Under the pieces are notes generated by a model. That model was given only the letters and a program-made list of their open reading frames with translations. It was not told the origin of the DNA and made no database searches. A stretch of 64,000 nucleotides of DNA from Velthaea sp965214335 (GTDB taxonomy: Bacteria > Vulcanimicrobiota > Vulcanimicrobiia > Vulcanimicrobiales > Vulcanimicrobiaceae). The position numbers and the translations under genes were made by a program. The DNA lies in contig CBDCBO010000005.1 in NCBI GenBank assembly GCA_965214335.1, positions 1 through 64,000 of the forward strand, in the 5' to 3' direction. Within the stretch, counting starts at the first letter, position 1. Each line of letters begins with the position of its first letter. Positions 54,145-62,801 of the stretch are shown here, in pieces.

Positions 54145-56060
54145 CTAAGCCGTAGCCGCCGGCTCCGCACGCCGGCTAAGCCGAAGCGCGCGTCGATCGG
54201 CCGGCTCCAAGCGCGATAGCGCAAGCACCCCCAGACCAGCGGTTCCCAGGGTCGTATACGCGATGAAAAGCAGGCCATGCGGGATGAGCCCGGTCAGCGT
54301 TAGCACGGTGTTATGCGTCCAGCCGAGGTCGACCGGCCAGTTCGTGAGTATTTGCAGCGCCAGCCCCGCGCACAGCAGCGATGCTGCGACGATGGCGCTG
54401 CGCTTCTTGATAGCGATCGCCCAGGCGATCGCAATGACGGTTCCGTACGTGACGTAGCGTTCGTGCATGTGCGGCGCCGTCCAGTAGACGAGCGTACACG
54501 ACAGCGCGAGAAACCAGAGACCCAGCGGTGACGAGAGGCGCGTCCGTTCACGCCACGCGCCGGCGGCCAGCGCGATCATCGAAACGCCGACGCAGAGATT
54601 GGCAAAGTTGGCCAATGACAACCCGCCAAAGAGCATGCCGGTAGCTGAATTCAAGCCGTCGCCGGTTAAAATCGCCGGCAACGTTCCAGCACCGATCGTC
54701 GCGTATGGATACCGGTTGACGGCGCCCACGAAGGTCTGGAACAGCCACCCGTAACCGCCGATAAAGCGCCATGCGGATAGGTCGTCGGCAGAACGCTCAA
54801 TACCACGAGCACGATAGCGGCCACAACATGCAGTGGACGGCGTGAATGCACGGCTTGTACGGCGATGATTGGAAGGGCCAAGACTGGTTGCGGTTTGGTT
54901 AGTACGCCGGCGGCGAAGAAGGCCGCTCCCATACCGGGCCGGCCGCTAGTGAAGCCGATAAATGCGGCGATCACGAGGACGACCACGAAGATATCGGATT
55001 GACCCCATATCGCCGTAGCCCAGATGAAAACCGGGTTCGCAACGGTCCACAGAACGATCGTACGAAACTTGCGCTCCTCGACGTTCACGCCGACCGACAA
55101 AAGAGCGGCGCGCATGACGAGCGGGAGAACGAAGAGACTGCCGATGGGAACGAGCTTAAAGAAAAACGGATCGAGGTGCGGATCGGTCGTTCGGAATAAC
55201 GCTTCGAGCGCAGCCGGCAGCACCATCATCGTCGGATTGAGCGGCGGGTTATCCGATGGCCAAGGTGCTTGATACAGCGATGCCGGCCCAAACTGCAGCG
55301 CGTCGCGGCCCCAGGTCGCGAACCAGCCGGACAGGTCGATGTTGGTCCACCCGGTCACGAAGGCGAGCAGTGTGACGGCCACGCACGCGGTCGCCCAAAC
55401 CCGGTCGAGCCGCGGGCGGCCGAATGGGCGCAGCGCAAGATACAATCCGGCGCAGATGCTGATGAAATAGATCAGACCGATAACGGCCCAACGCGACAGG
55501 ATCGGCGTTGCGAAGATGCGTTCGTCTAGACGTGCCGGCCGCAGGCCGGCCAACCCCAGCCAATCGCCCCACATGGTTCCCGCGTCGACCGCGACGAGCT
55601 GCACCAACTTGCCCTGCCACGCCGGCGATATGGGGACGTAGACGGGACGCCAAGTCGTTCCGAGATCAGGGCCGAATCCCAGACGCTGCGTTGCTCCGGT
55701 GGTGAGATTGCGCAGAACGATGCGCTGGGTCGGATGGCTCGGATACCCGACAATTGACATGACGAGCGCCGCCGGGGCAACGAATTGTTGCGAAACGAGC
55801 GTGCCGGTATTCGTATCGCTGCCGCTCCAGGACCCAAAGCGCGCGACGTGCACCAAGCCGCTATACGATGACGGGTATTCACCGTTGCGGGTAAACGATC
55901 CGTGAGCGGTAAGCGTAACATCGGACGTCTTGCCGTCAAACGCGATAAAGCCCGCGACGGCGATGATACCGAGAAGGTAGGCGATCGTCACGATCGTTCG
56001 TGCGCGCGTGCCGGTAGCGGAGCGCGCGGCATCTAAAAAGCGGTTGGCGAAAATGTGCAT
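54145..56060 (-). CDS. membrane glycosyltransferase-like protein with extracytoplasmic beta-sandwich, one frameshift
   Basis: About 640 residues. A TM helix (TIVTIAYLLGIIAVAGFIAF) is followed by an extracytoplasmic domain, TAHGSFTRNGEYPSSYSGLV, HVARFGSWSGSDTNTGTLVS and WQGKLVQLVAVDAGTMWGDW. Then many TM segments with APWPSDNPPLNPTMMVLPAA and the loop VNRYPYATIGAGTLPAILTG. Such proteins are GT-C-like, using polyprenyl-linked sugars. Near 54775 one base is missing between TYPHG-type and WRFIGGYGWLFQTFV, so the last third is in another frame. ATG 56060. The beta-sandwich is shared with the gene at 61626-62519. Confidence 0.75.
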
Positions 56061-56262
56061 ACTCCCGAATGGCGAGGCTAGGCGCGCGACATAAACGCAG
56101 CGCGTGACGCCGGCAAGCGCAAAGGACTTGCCGCAGTGCCGCGTAACGCGCAGTGTGTCGCAGCCGCAGTGCGAGCGACTGCGCACGGCGCAAAGGGTCG
56201 ACGCGGCCGCGCGAAGCGGGCGATCGTCGATTGAGCCGGCCCAGCCGTGGAGATAGCGCGGG

Positions 56263-56991
56263 TTGACCTACTTCGGAACCAACGTAAAAATGCATCAAAC
56301 CGCGGCTGAGAGCATTGCGTACGTGGCGGAATTGGCGCAGCTGACGCATAGTGATGCTCTGCAGTTATTCGTCATTCTGCCGTTCACTTCGCTTGCGGTC
56401 ATTACCGAACCCGCGCATGCCGCCGGCATCCGGGTCGGCGCGCAAAATATGCATTGGGCCGACGCGGGCGAATACACGGGTGAGATTTCGGCGGCGATGC
56501 TGCGCGATGTGGGAGTCGACTTCGTCTTGTTGGGCCACGCCGAGCGGCGTCATACGTTCGGTGAAAGCGATGCGCTGATCCGGCGCAAAGTTGACGCCGC
56601 GCTCGCAAACGATCTCGGCGTGCTGTTGTGTGTCGGCGAGACGGCCCAAGAGCGCCGCGCCGGCGCCGGCGTCGAGACCGTCGTGCGGCAACTTAAACTC
56701 GGTCTCGAAGGTGTTACCGACCGCGCCCAGGTGATGATCGCGTACGAACCGGTTTGGGCGATCGGTGCAGCGGGTGTCGCCGCCGAACCGGCGAGCATCG
56801 AAGCGGTAACCGCTGCGATCCGCGCCTATTGCGGCGCCCTGCCCTTGCTCTATGGCGGCAGCATCACCGCTGGTTCGGCCGCCGGCTATGCCGCTGTGGA
56901 CGGCATCGATGGCCTGTTCGTGGGTCGCGCGGCCCGCCCGGCAGCCGCATTCGGGGCCGTCGCCCGGGCCGCGTATCCGGCATTACTTTAG
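56263..56991 (+). CDS. triose-phosphate-isomerase-family sugar-phosphate isomerase
   Basis: TIM barrel of 242 aa. Starts TYFGTNVKMHQTAAESIAYV (Lys in NVKM/NWKM), with LLGHAERRHTFGESDALIRR (His), VMIAYEPVWAIGAAG (Glu) and the phosphate loop LPLLYGGSITAGSAAGYAAV. All catalytic residues are there. Its next gene is a sugar-alcohol dehydrogenase, and TIM homologues such as EryH act on erythrulose phosphates in tetritol catabolism, so that role is a good alternative to glycolytic TpiA. TTG start at 56263. Confidence 0.85.
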   Translation: MTYFGTNVKMHQTAAESIAYVAELAQLTHSDALQLFVILPFTSLAVITEPAHAAGIRVGAQNMHWADAGEYTGEISAAMLRDVGVDFVLLGHAERRHTFGESDALIRRKVDAALANDLGVLLCVGETAQERRAGAGVETVVRQLKLGLEGVTDRAQVMIAYEPVWAIGAAGVAAEPASIEAVTAAIRAYCGALPLLYGGSITAGSAAGYAAVDGIDGLFVGRAARPAAAFGAVARAAYPALL

Positions 56992-57060
56992 CGTTGCGCG
57001 ACGAAGAAGACGACAGCCGCGGCTGACGTTGCGCACCCAGCGAAGGAATGAGTACGATCC

Positions 57061-58140
57061 ATGAGCGACACGATGCAAGCCGTCGTAAATTACGGCATCA
57101 ACGATTTCCGGCTCGAAGAAGTGGCGAAACCGCGCATCGAACGCGGTGAACTGCTCATTCGCGTCGACGCGTGCGGCGTCTGCACCTCGGATGTCAAAAC
57201 GCTGCACGGTGCCGAGCGCTATTGGGGCCGGCCGGGCGAAAAGGCGTTCGTGAAGACGCCGGTGATTCCAGGCCACGAGTTCTTCGGAACTATCGTCGAT
57301 ATTAGCGACGAACGCGCCCAAAGCGGCGAACTCGCGATCGGCGATCGGGTTGTCGCCGAACAAATTGTGCCGTGCGGAAAATGCCGCTTTTGCCGCAATG
57401 GCTCGTACTGGATGTGCGAAGTTCACAACATCTTCGGTTTTCAGCCCGAAGTCAACGGCGGCATGGCCGATTTCATGAAGTTCACGGCGGCGTCGGTCGT
57501 GCATAAGCTGCCGACATCGCTTCCGCTCGAACTCGCCGTGCTCGTTGAGCCGCTGGCCTGCGCTTTTCATGCCGTCGATCGCGCTCGGATTGAGCCCGGC
57601 GACGTGGTGGTCATCGCCGGCGCCGGCACGCTGGGACTCGGTATGATCGGTCCGGCGGTCACGCGCAAGCCGGCGGCGGTCATCGCGCTCGATCTCGATC
57701 CCAAGCGGCTGGCGCTCGCGCAGCAATTAGGGGCAACGCATGTTTTCAATCCGCTCGACGTTGATGTTGTCGCCGAAGTGAAGAAACTTACCGAAGGGTA
57801 TGGCTGCGACGTCTACATTGAGGCGACCGGTACGCCAAAAGGGGTGGAGCAGGGGTTACGTCTGCTGCGCAAGATGGGCCGGTTTTTGGAATACAGCGTT
57901 TTTGCATCGCCGGTGACGGTCGACTGGAGCATCATCGGCGAAGAAAAAGAACTCGACATATTGGGCGCGCATCTCGGTGCGCGGATGTATCCGGCGGCGA
58001 TCGCCGCGCTCACCGACGGCAGCGTACGGATGGACGGCGTGGTTACCAATCAATTACCGTTGCAGTCGTACGTCGAGGCATTCGATCTGATGGAAGGCGG
58101 CCGCGGCGCGATCAAGGCAATTTTGCTGCCGCATGCGTAG
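57061..58140 (+). CDS. zinc-dependent medium-chain dehydrogenase (erythritol/threitol-dehydrogenase-like)
   Basis: 359 residues. Catalytic zinc: VDACGVCTSDVKTLHG and PGHEFFGTIVD; structural zinc: VPCGKCRFCRNGSYWMCEVH (four Cys). Rossmann GAGTLGLGMIG near 190. MADFMKFTAASVVHKLPTSL and LAVLVEPLACAFHAVDRARI are typical of polyol/sugar-alcohol dehydrogenases. Together with the TIM-like gene 70 bp upstream, oxidation of a tetritol is suggested. A partial, diverged copy lies at 60053. The substrate is inferred by context only. Confidence 0.83.
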   Translation: MSDTMQAVVNYGINDFRLEEVAKPRIERGELLIRVDACGVCTSDVKTLHGAERYWGRPGEKAFVKTPVIPGHEFFGTIVDISDERAQSGELAIGDRVVAEQIVPCGKCRFCRNGSYWMCEVHNIFGFQPEVNGGMADFMKFTAASVVHKLPTSLPLELAVLVEPLACAFHAVDRARIEPGDVVVIAGAGTLGLGMIGPAVTRKPAAVIALDLDPKRLALAQQLGATHVFNPLDVDVVAEVKKLTEGYGCDVYIEATGTPKGVEQGLRLLRKMGRFLEYSVFASPVTVDWSIIGEEKELDILGAHLGARMYPAAIAALTDGSVRMDGVVTNQLPLQSYVEAFDLMEGGRGAIKAILLPHA

Positions 58141-58377
58141 GAACGGTTCAGCTGCGAGGAATGTTCGTGTTCACAGCACCGGCGCCGGCGGCTTAGCCGT
58201 TGCGCGGTGATAGCGAGGGTCACGGGTATCGCCGGAACGTGTTACCCAAACCCGAAAATATAGCCACTCGAGACACTGGCCGACCTTTTTAACGTCTGGG
58301 GTTTTACTGTTGCTCGTAACGTCGATCGCCTTCTATTCACGAACGTTGTTGCGAAAATGACGCCTGGGTTTCTGTAG
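58141..58377. other. intergenic, no feature recognised
   Basis: Begins an AT-richer zone. Probably holds the promoter for the glycosyltransferase gene that follows; no clear -35/-10 pair. Confidence 0.4.
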
Positions 58378-60040
58378 TTGCTCGGTCACCTCGGGCCGTT
58401 CAGTTGGCTGGTCGTCTTCACCATCACGTACGTGATATTTGTGGCGCCGGCATACGCTGCCGGATCGTGGCTCAAGGAACGGCTGCGGCTCTGCGAGTTG
58501 GTTGTCCCGCTCGCCGGCGCCGTTGTCGTGTCTCTGGCCGGCTACCTCAATGTCTGGTTGTACTTCCTTAATCCGACACTCGGCGTCACCGCTTCAGCGG
58601 TCTTCATTGTCGTGGCGTTTGCTACGTGTCTTTTGATCGCTCGGCGGTCCGATTGGCGGGATCCGAAACGTCGGACATCCGCCGTGCTTGTTTACCTCGT
58701 AGGCGTAATGTACTTGTCGATTTTGTATCTGCCCGGCAACATGGATAGCGGTCGTCGATTTTTCATGCTCCGACCCCCGGATAACATACTCCCACAACTG
58801 TTCGCGGAGCACTTATATAATGGATCAGGCCTTCGCGATTTGGTGGCTGGGTACCATGGCAGCGATCGCCCACCGCTGCAGAGCGGCTTGCAGCTCATGA
58901 GCCGGCCGCTTGCGGCACTGTTGGGATTACGGGACGTCTTTTACCAATGTGCGGGAACCGTTGCCCAGCTCACTTGGATCTTCGCATTCTCGTCTTTGTG
59001 CGCCCGCGCCAAAATTTCGGCGCGCGGCCGAACGATCACATATACGCTGGCGATCTTTTCGGGTTACTTCTTGTATAATAGCGTGTATATCTGGCCGAAG
59101 TTGCTAGCGGCCACCTTGAGCATCGCATTCGCACTTTTTCTTTGGGACGGAATGCGAAACCGATCCACCGGGCAAATCGCTTTAGCAGCGGCGGCCGGCG
59201 CCGCTGCTTTCTTGTCTAACGGCGGTTCAGCTTTTTTTTATAATTCCGCTCGGCGTCACGATCGTAGTTACGATGCTTTTCGTCAACGTTGCTTCGCTCT
59301 TGATCGCGGCGGGGATCGGCGTTGCGCTCATCGCGCCGTGGAGCCTCTATCAACATTTTTACGATCCGCCGGGAGACCGGCTCGTCAAGATGCACGTTGC
59401 GGGAATCTTCGCGCCCGGTCCGCCTGACGCACTTCGCGCTATTGAGAATCAGTATCTTTCAACAGCGCCAGCCACGATCTTCTCAAACAAAGTTTCAAAT
59501 CTAAAATCGGCATTTCTCTGGGACAAACTCCGTGAAAATGCAACCACCGGCGAGCCGCGCTCAACCATCAACGATTGGCGGCTCTACGAGCGTGAGCATA
59601 TCTTCGCCGCCCTAGCGTGGGCGAATCTCGGCTGGCTCTTCGTAATATGGAAAGTACTCCAGCGGCGCGCGATGAGACTTGGGGCGTATCCGTCCATCGT
59701 CGTCGCTGGTGCCGTAGCATCACTGGTCTTCTGGAGCTTGATTACTTGGGGGCCGAATGAAACCGTCGTCACCCATTCAGCGTACGCCGTTGACGTGGTG
59801 CTATTCGCGGCACTCGAGATTTTCATCGCGGGCGCACCCAAGTGGTTAAGCGCAGTTATCGTTCGGGCCCAGTGCTGTGATTTCGTAGTGGTTTGGATTC
59901 TTGGAACGGCGCGCGATGCGGCAACCGTCGAAAGCGGGACGAGCTTTGTCGCGCTGGCGCTCATGGTGGCATCGACGGTCGCAATAGTGGTAACGCTCAA
60001 TGCGTCTCCAGACGTCCCCGACGCTCGTCCGACGCGGTAA
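58378..60040 (+). CDS. membrane glycosyltransferase-like protein, frameshift at a T8 run
   Basis: Paralogue of the 60197-62519 gene, with similar TM pattern and loops: FMLRPPDNILPQLFAEHLYN, GSDRPPLQSGLQLMSRPLA (compare SSDRPPLQAGFDLLLAAL), YFLYNSVYIWPKLLAATLS, LYQHFYDPPGDRLVKMHVAG. It lacks the beta-sandwich. At 59232-59239 eight T interrupt the reading: removing one T joins the frame that ends SNGGSAFF to that starting IPLGVTIVVTMLFVN. The start given is a TTG, uncertain. DRPPL and DPPGDRL loops suggest the substrate-binding side. Possibly switchable at the T run or a sequencing error. Confidence 0.7.
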
Positions 60041-60052
60041 CAAATAAGGTGG

Positions 60053-60199
60053 AGCGGCGATTTGGCGACTTTATCAACTTCACCGCGATATCGAGTGTGG
60101 ATAAGTTGCCGCTCTCATTACCGCTCCGACTCGGCGTGCAATTCGAGTCGCCGCCCTATGTTGTGGGCGCCGTTGATCGCGCTTCATTTCGTCCAATCA
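60053..60199 (+). pseudogene. dehydrogenase fragment, diverged partial copy of the 57061 gene
   Basis: FGDFINFTAISSVDKLPLSL and PLRLGVQFESPPYVVGAVDR ASFRP aligns with MADFMKFTAASVVHKLPTSL and PLELAVLVEPLACAFHAVDR ARIEP of the dehydrogenase. About 49 codons only, with the catalytic Glu replaced and no zinc ligands. It marks the far side of the inserted glycosyltransferase gene. Confidence 0.75.
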
Positions 60200-61669
60200 C
60201 TCGACAATCAGTAGCGCAAGCGAGGTATGCGCGATGAACGTTAGAGCGAATACGATCAACGCGACGATGCCGAAAATAAGCACTTCTTTATGATTCCGAA
60301 TTGAGAACCGTCGTTCATCGTCGGCTAGCTGATTCTGCAGTCGCATATTGCGAAGCCGCGTGGTGACCGGTCGCCACAGCATTCGGAGAGCCAAAGTCGC
60401 AAGCGCAACGACCACGACAATGTCGCAGACTCGACCGGGGGTTGCGGGCGCGCCAAGGTCATATTTCGGCAGCCAAGCCGCGACGAAAATCGCCGTTTGA
60501 GCGAGAAGCACAATAGTGTATACGGGTATCCATTCGGTAGCGACGATCCCTCCGGCCAAGAACATCAACGCCACCGTCAAATATGAGCCTTGATGGATCA
60601 CTGTAGTGGCTGGTCCGAACATCGCCAGGCACCAAAACAGATTAGAACTGAGCGCGATCCATGCAAAGGCGCTGGCCCAGCGCAGCGCGGGGCGGCGGGT
60701 TCGAAAAAATAGGAGTGCGGCGAGATACGGAATTAACAGTGCGCTCAAACCATAGCGCAAGTGAAAAAACTCTCGTTTTTGCAACGGGATCGAGATGTTC
60801 ATCGGCATGATCGTGCGGAGGTTCTCCATTTTGTTTGCAACGATCGTGGCAGGGTCAACGCGCGTATACGCGCGGATGAGCAGCGCTGGGAACGTCTCAC
60901 TCGAAACGTCCCGGTGCCCCGCAAGGTGCCACTTGAGGAGTCGATCGCCGGGTGGATCGTAAACCTTCTGATACCACGTCCACGGAGCAGTGACCGCGAC
61001 AATAGTAAGTAGCGCGGTGAGAACCGGGCGAGGTGCTGCTTTGCGGTCACGCAGCAGCCACGAAATTACAAGGACTGGAAGGGTGAAAACGACACCGCCA
61101 TGGGACAGCAACCCCAAACCGGTGCTCGCACCGGCCAGAACCGCGCGTGTTGGGCGCCGCGGATCTGGCGCTATTAAAAATGCTAGGCCAAAGGCGCCGT
61201 AGGCCGCGGCAAGGAGCTTCGGCCACACGAAAATGCTATTTAAGAAAAAGAATCCCGACATCCAGCACAGCAGCACAACGCCGACAGATCGGAGTTTGGA
61301 AAGGCCGACGAGCCGGCAGAGTGTGAACAGTGCGCCGAAGATCGTTACTTGCAGAACGATTGCGATCGCTTGGTACCGACTGTCGCCGTCTTTTACGAAC
61401 GGGGTCAACGCCGCTAGGAGCAAGTCGAATCCGGCTTGCAGTGGCGGCCGGTCACTGCTCAGCCATGCGCCCACGAAAGGTTTCGGCGCCGCATGCGCCG
61501 CTATGTGCAGCGCCAAAATGTGCGGGAGGACATTGTCGTCGGGTAGCTTGAGCCAAGTTTCGGTTTCGCTGTAAATGTCTGCAGTACCGTGGATACCTAG
61601 GGAGAGAAGCGCGGCGTAGCTCAGGCTAATGAACGCAGTCAGCGCAAATGGACCCCAGGCGTCGACCAT
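60197..61669 (-). CDS. membrane glycosyltransferase, catalytic part (downstream half of a split gene)
   Basis: 490 residues with about ten TM helices. Loop motifs ETWLKLPDDNVLPHILALHI, SSDRPPLQAGFDLLLAALTP, FFFLNSIFVWPKLLAAAYGA and TWYQKVYDPPGDRLLKWHL match the 58378 paralogue. The DD/ETE-type loop near 45 may be the GT-C acidic site. The ORF start ATG 61669 is 6 bp below a pentanucleotide tract; by alignment to the paralogue the first TM helices are encoded upstream, in the ORF 61626-62519, so this is half of one gene. Tail DDERRFSIRNHKEVLIFGIV then a last TM helix ends the protein. Confidence 0.8.
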   Translation of the reverse strand: MVDAWGPFALTAFISLSYAALLSLGIHGTADIYSETETWLKLPDDNVLPHILALHIAAHAAPKPFVGAWLSSDRPPLQAGFDLLLAALTPFVKDGDSRYQAIAIVLQVTIFGALFTLCRLVGLSKLRSVGVVLLCWMSGFFFLNSIFVWPKLLAAAYGAFGLAFLIAPDPRRPTRAVLAGASTGLGLLSHGGVVFTLPVLVISWLLRDRKAAPRPVLTALLTIVAVTAPWTWYQKVYDPPGDRLLKWHLAGHRDVSSETFPALLIRAYTRVDPATIVANKMENLRTIMPMNISIPLQKREFFHLRYGLSALLIPYLAALLFFRTRRPALRWASAFAWIALSSNLFWCLAMFGPATTVIHQGSYLTVALMFLAGGIVATEWIPVYTIVLLAQTAIFVAAWLPKYDLGAPATPGRVCDIVVVVALATLALRMLWRPVTTRLRNMRLQNQLADDERRFSIRNHKEVLIFGIVALIVFALTFIAHTSLALLIVE

Positions 61670-62519
61670 GTCTCTGACGTGACGTGACGTGACGTGACGT
61701 GACGTGAGCGCGTAGCATACGAACCGTTAGCCACGTTCCACCGACGGCGCCGACGATTACCAGCGCCGAAGCGACATGCCGGTTGACCATGGTCATGAAA
61801 AACGTAAACTCCGCCGCGGCGCCGAGCACAAGGCACGACATCGCGTAAACCAGCAACGTCGGCAGGTTCAAACGACGGCAGATGGCGGTGCCCGCTCCGA
61901 TCACTGGGAAGATAAGAAGCGAAGCGACGAGCGTAAGACCTAAGAGCCGTACTCCAATGTCTTCGGCCAGAGCGTCGATTGTTTCTAGAATCGTGCCATT
62001 ATTATCCGCCGGCCGAACGTCGGCGATGCCGATCCAGTCACCCCAAGCGCGACCAGCATCCGTGGCAACGAAGCGGACCTGCTGCCCTTGCCAACTGGGC
62101 GGGACGATGAAAAAACGCGGCTGCCAATGTTCTTTGGGGGCAGCCGCGACGCCCACGTCGATTCGCGTTCGAGCGTTGTCGACGCGCACGAGTTCGTGCT
62201 GCTCCCCACGATGATTTGGGTAGCCCGCGATCATAAACGCGATTCGATTCGGTGCCGTAAAGGGTTCCGATGTTAATGTCCCGGTGTTGCGATCGTCGCC
62301 GCTCCATGAGCCGTACCGAATCCCATGGATGACGGACCGATTCGTCGACGGATACTCACCGTCGACGGTAAAGCTCCCAGCGGCCGTAAAGCGTACGAAC
62401 GATCGGGAGCGTTCACCAATCACGAAGATAGCAACGACGAGCAGGGTGACGATCGCGGCTATGACGAGCAACCACCGGCTGGAATTCACGCTTCTCGCTC
62501 CGCGCGCCCAACCGATCAT
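61626..62519 (-). CDS. beta-sandwich plus first TM helices of the split glycosyltransferase
   Basis: 297 residues. TM helix (WLLVIAAIVTLLVVAIFVIG), then the domain also seen in the 54145 gene: FTAAGSFTVDGEYPSTNRSV, GIRYGSWSGDDRNTGTLTSE and WQGQQVRFVATDAGRAWGDW. TM helices follow (VASLLIFPVIGAG, TFFMTMVNRHVASALVIVGA). The last residues RAHVTSRHVTSRQRHG are read through the pentanucleotide tract into a wrong frame, ending at 61626. By homology the protein should continue as the 60197-61669 product. ATG 62519; the frame is open to 62714. Confidence 0.75.
   Translation of the reverse strand: MIGWARGARSVNSSRWLLVIAAIVTLLVVAIFVIGERSRSFVRFTAAGSFTVDGEYPSTNRSVIHGIRYGSWSGDDRNTGTLTSEPFTAPNRIAFMIAGYPNHRGEQHELVRVDNARTRIDVGVAAAPKEHWQPRFFIVPPSWQGQQVRFVATDAGRAWGDWIGIADVRPADNNGTILETIDALAEDIGVRLLGLTLVASLLIFPVIGAGTAICRRLNLPTLLVYAMSCLVLGAAAEFTFFMTMVNRHVASALVIVGAVGGTWLTVRMLRAHVTSRHVTSRQRHGRRLGSICADCVH
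61675..61707. repeat. (TGACG)6 TGA pentanucleotide microsatellite
   Basis: Six perfect TGACG units (61675-61704) plus TGA, that is CGTCA units on the coding minus strand. It lies within coding sequence between two halves of a membrane glycosyltransferase. Unit length five shifts the frame with every gain or loss. With 7 (or 4) units the frame of 61626-62519 runs into the ATG frame of 60197-61669; with 6 or 5 it does not. Confidence 0.95.
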
Positions 62520-62801
62520 CGACGCCTCTCGACGCCGCTCGCGTCGCCGGGATTTCCAAAACCTGCCTGTTGTGTCAGGTTCAAGCCCTGAACAGCCAAT
62601 GCTGCAAATGACAACATGAAACGATCCGATGGTGCGGTACAACGGGGTATGAATCGAGGCCCCTTGCGCGAAACACAGGTACGCCTGTACCAAATTTCGG
62701 AGTGGCAACCGCAATTTTTTCTACTCGGTCCGATAATCCTTGGGCAGCCAGTACCGGGAACGAAGCTGTCGCATCGGTCCTGTGTTTACCGCTTCTTGGC
62801 A

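Noticed and set aside
61626..61800. Reading the pentamer tract as a mere low-complexity linker between two independent genes
   Set aside because: The second ORF lacks the first TM helices that its paralogue at 58378 encodes contiguously, and the first ORF ends with a frame-shifted tail, so a split single gene is the better explanation.
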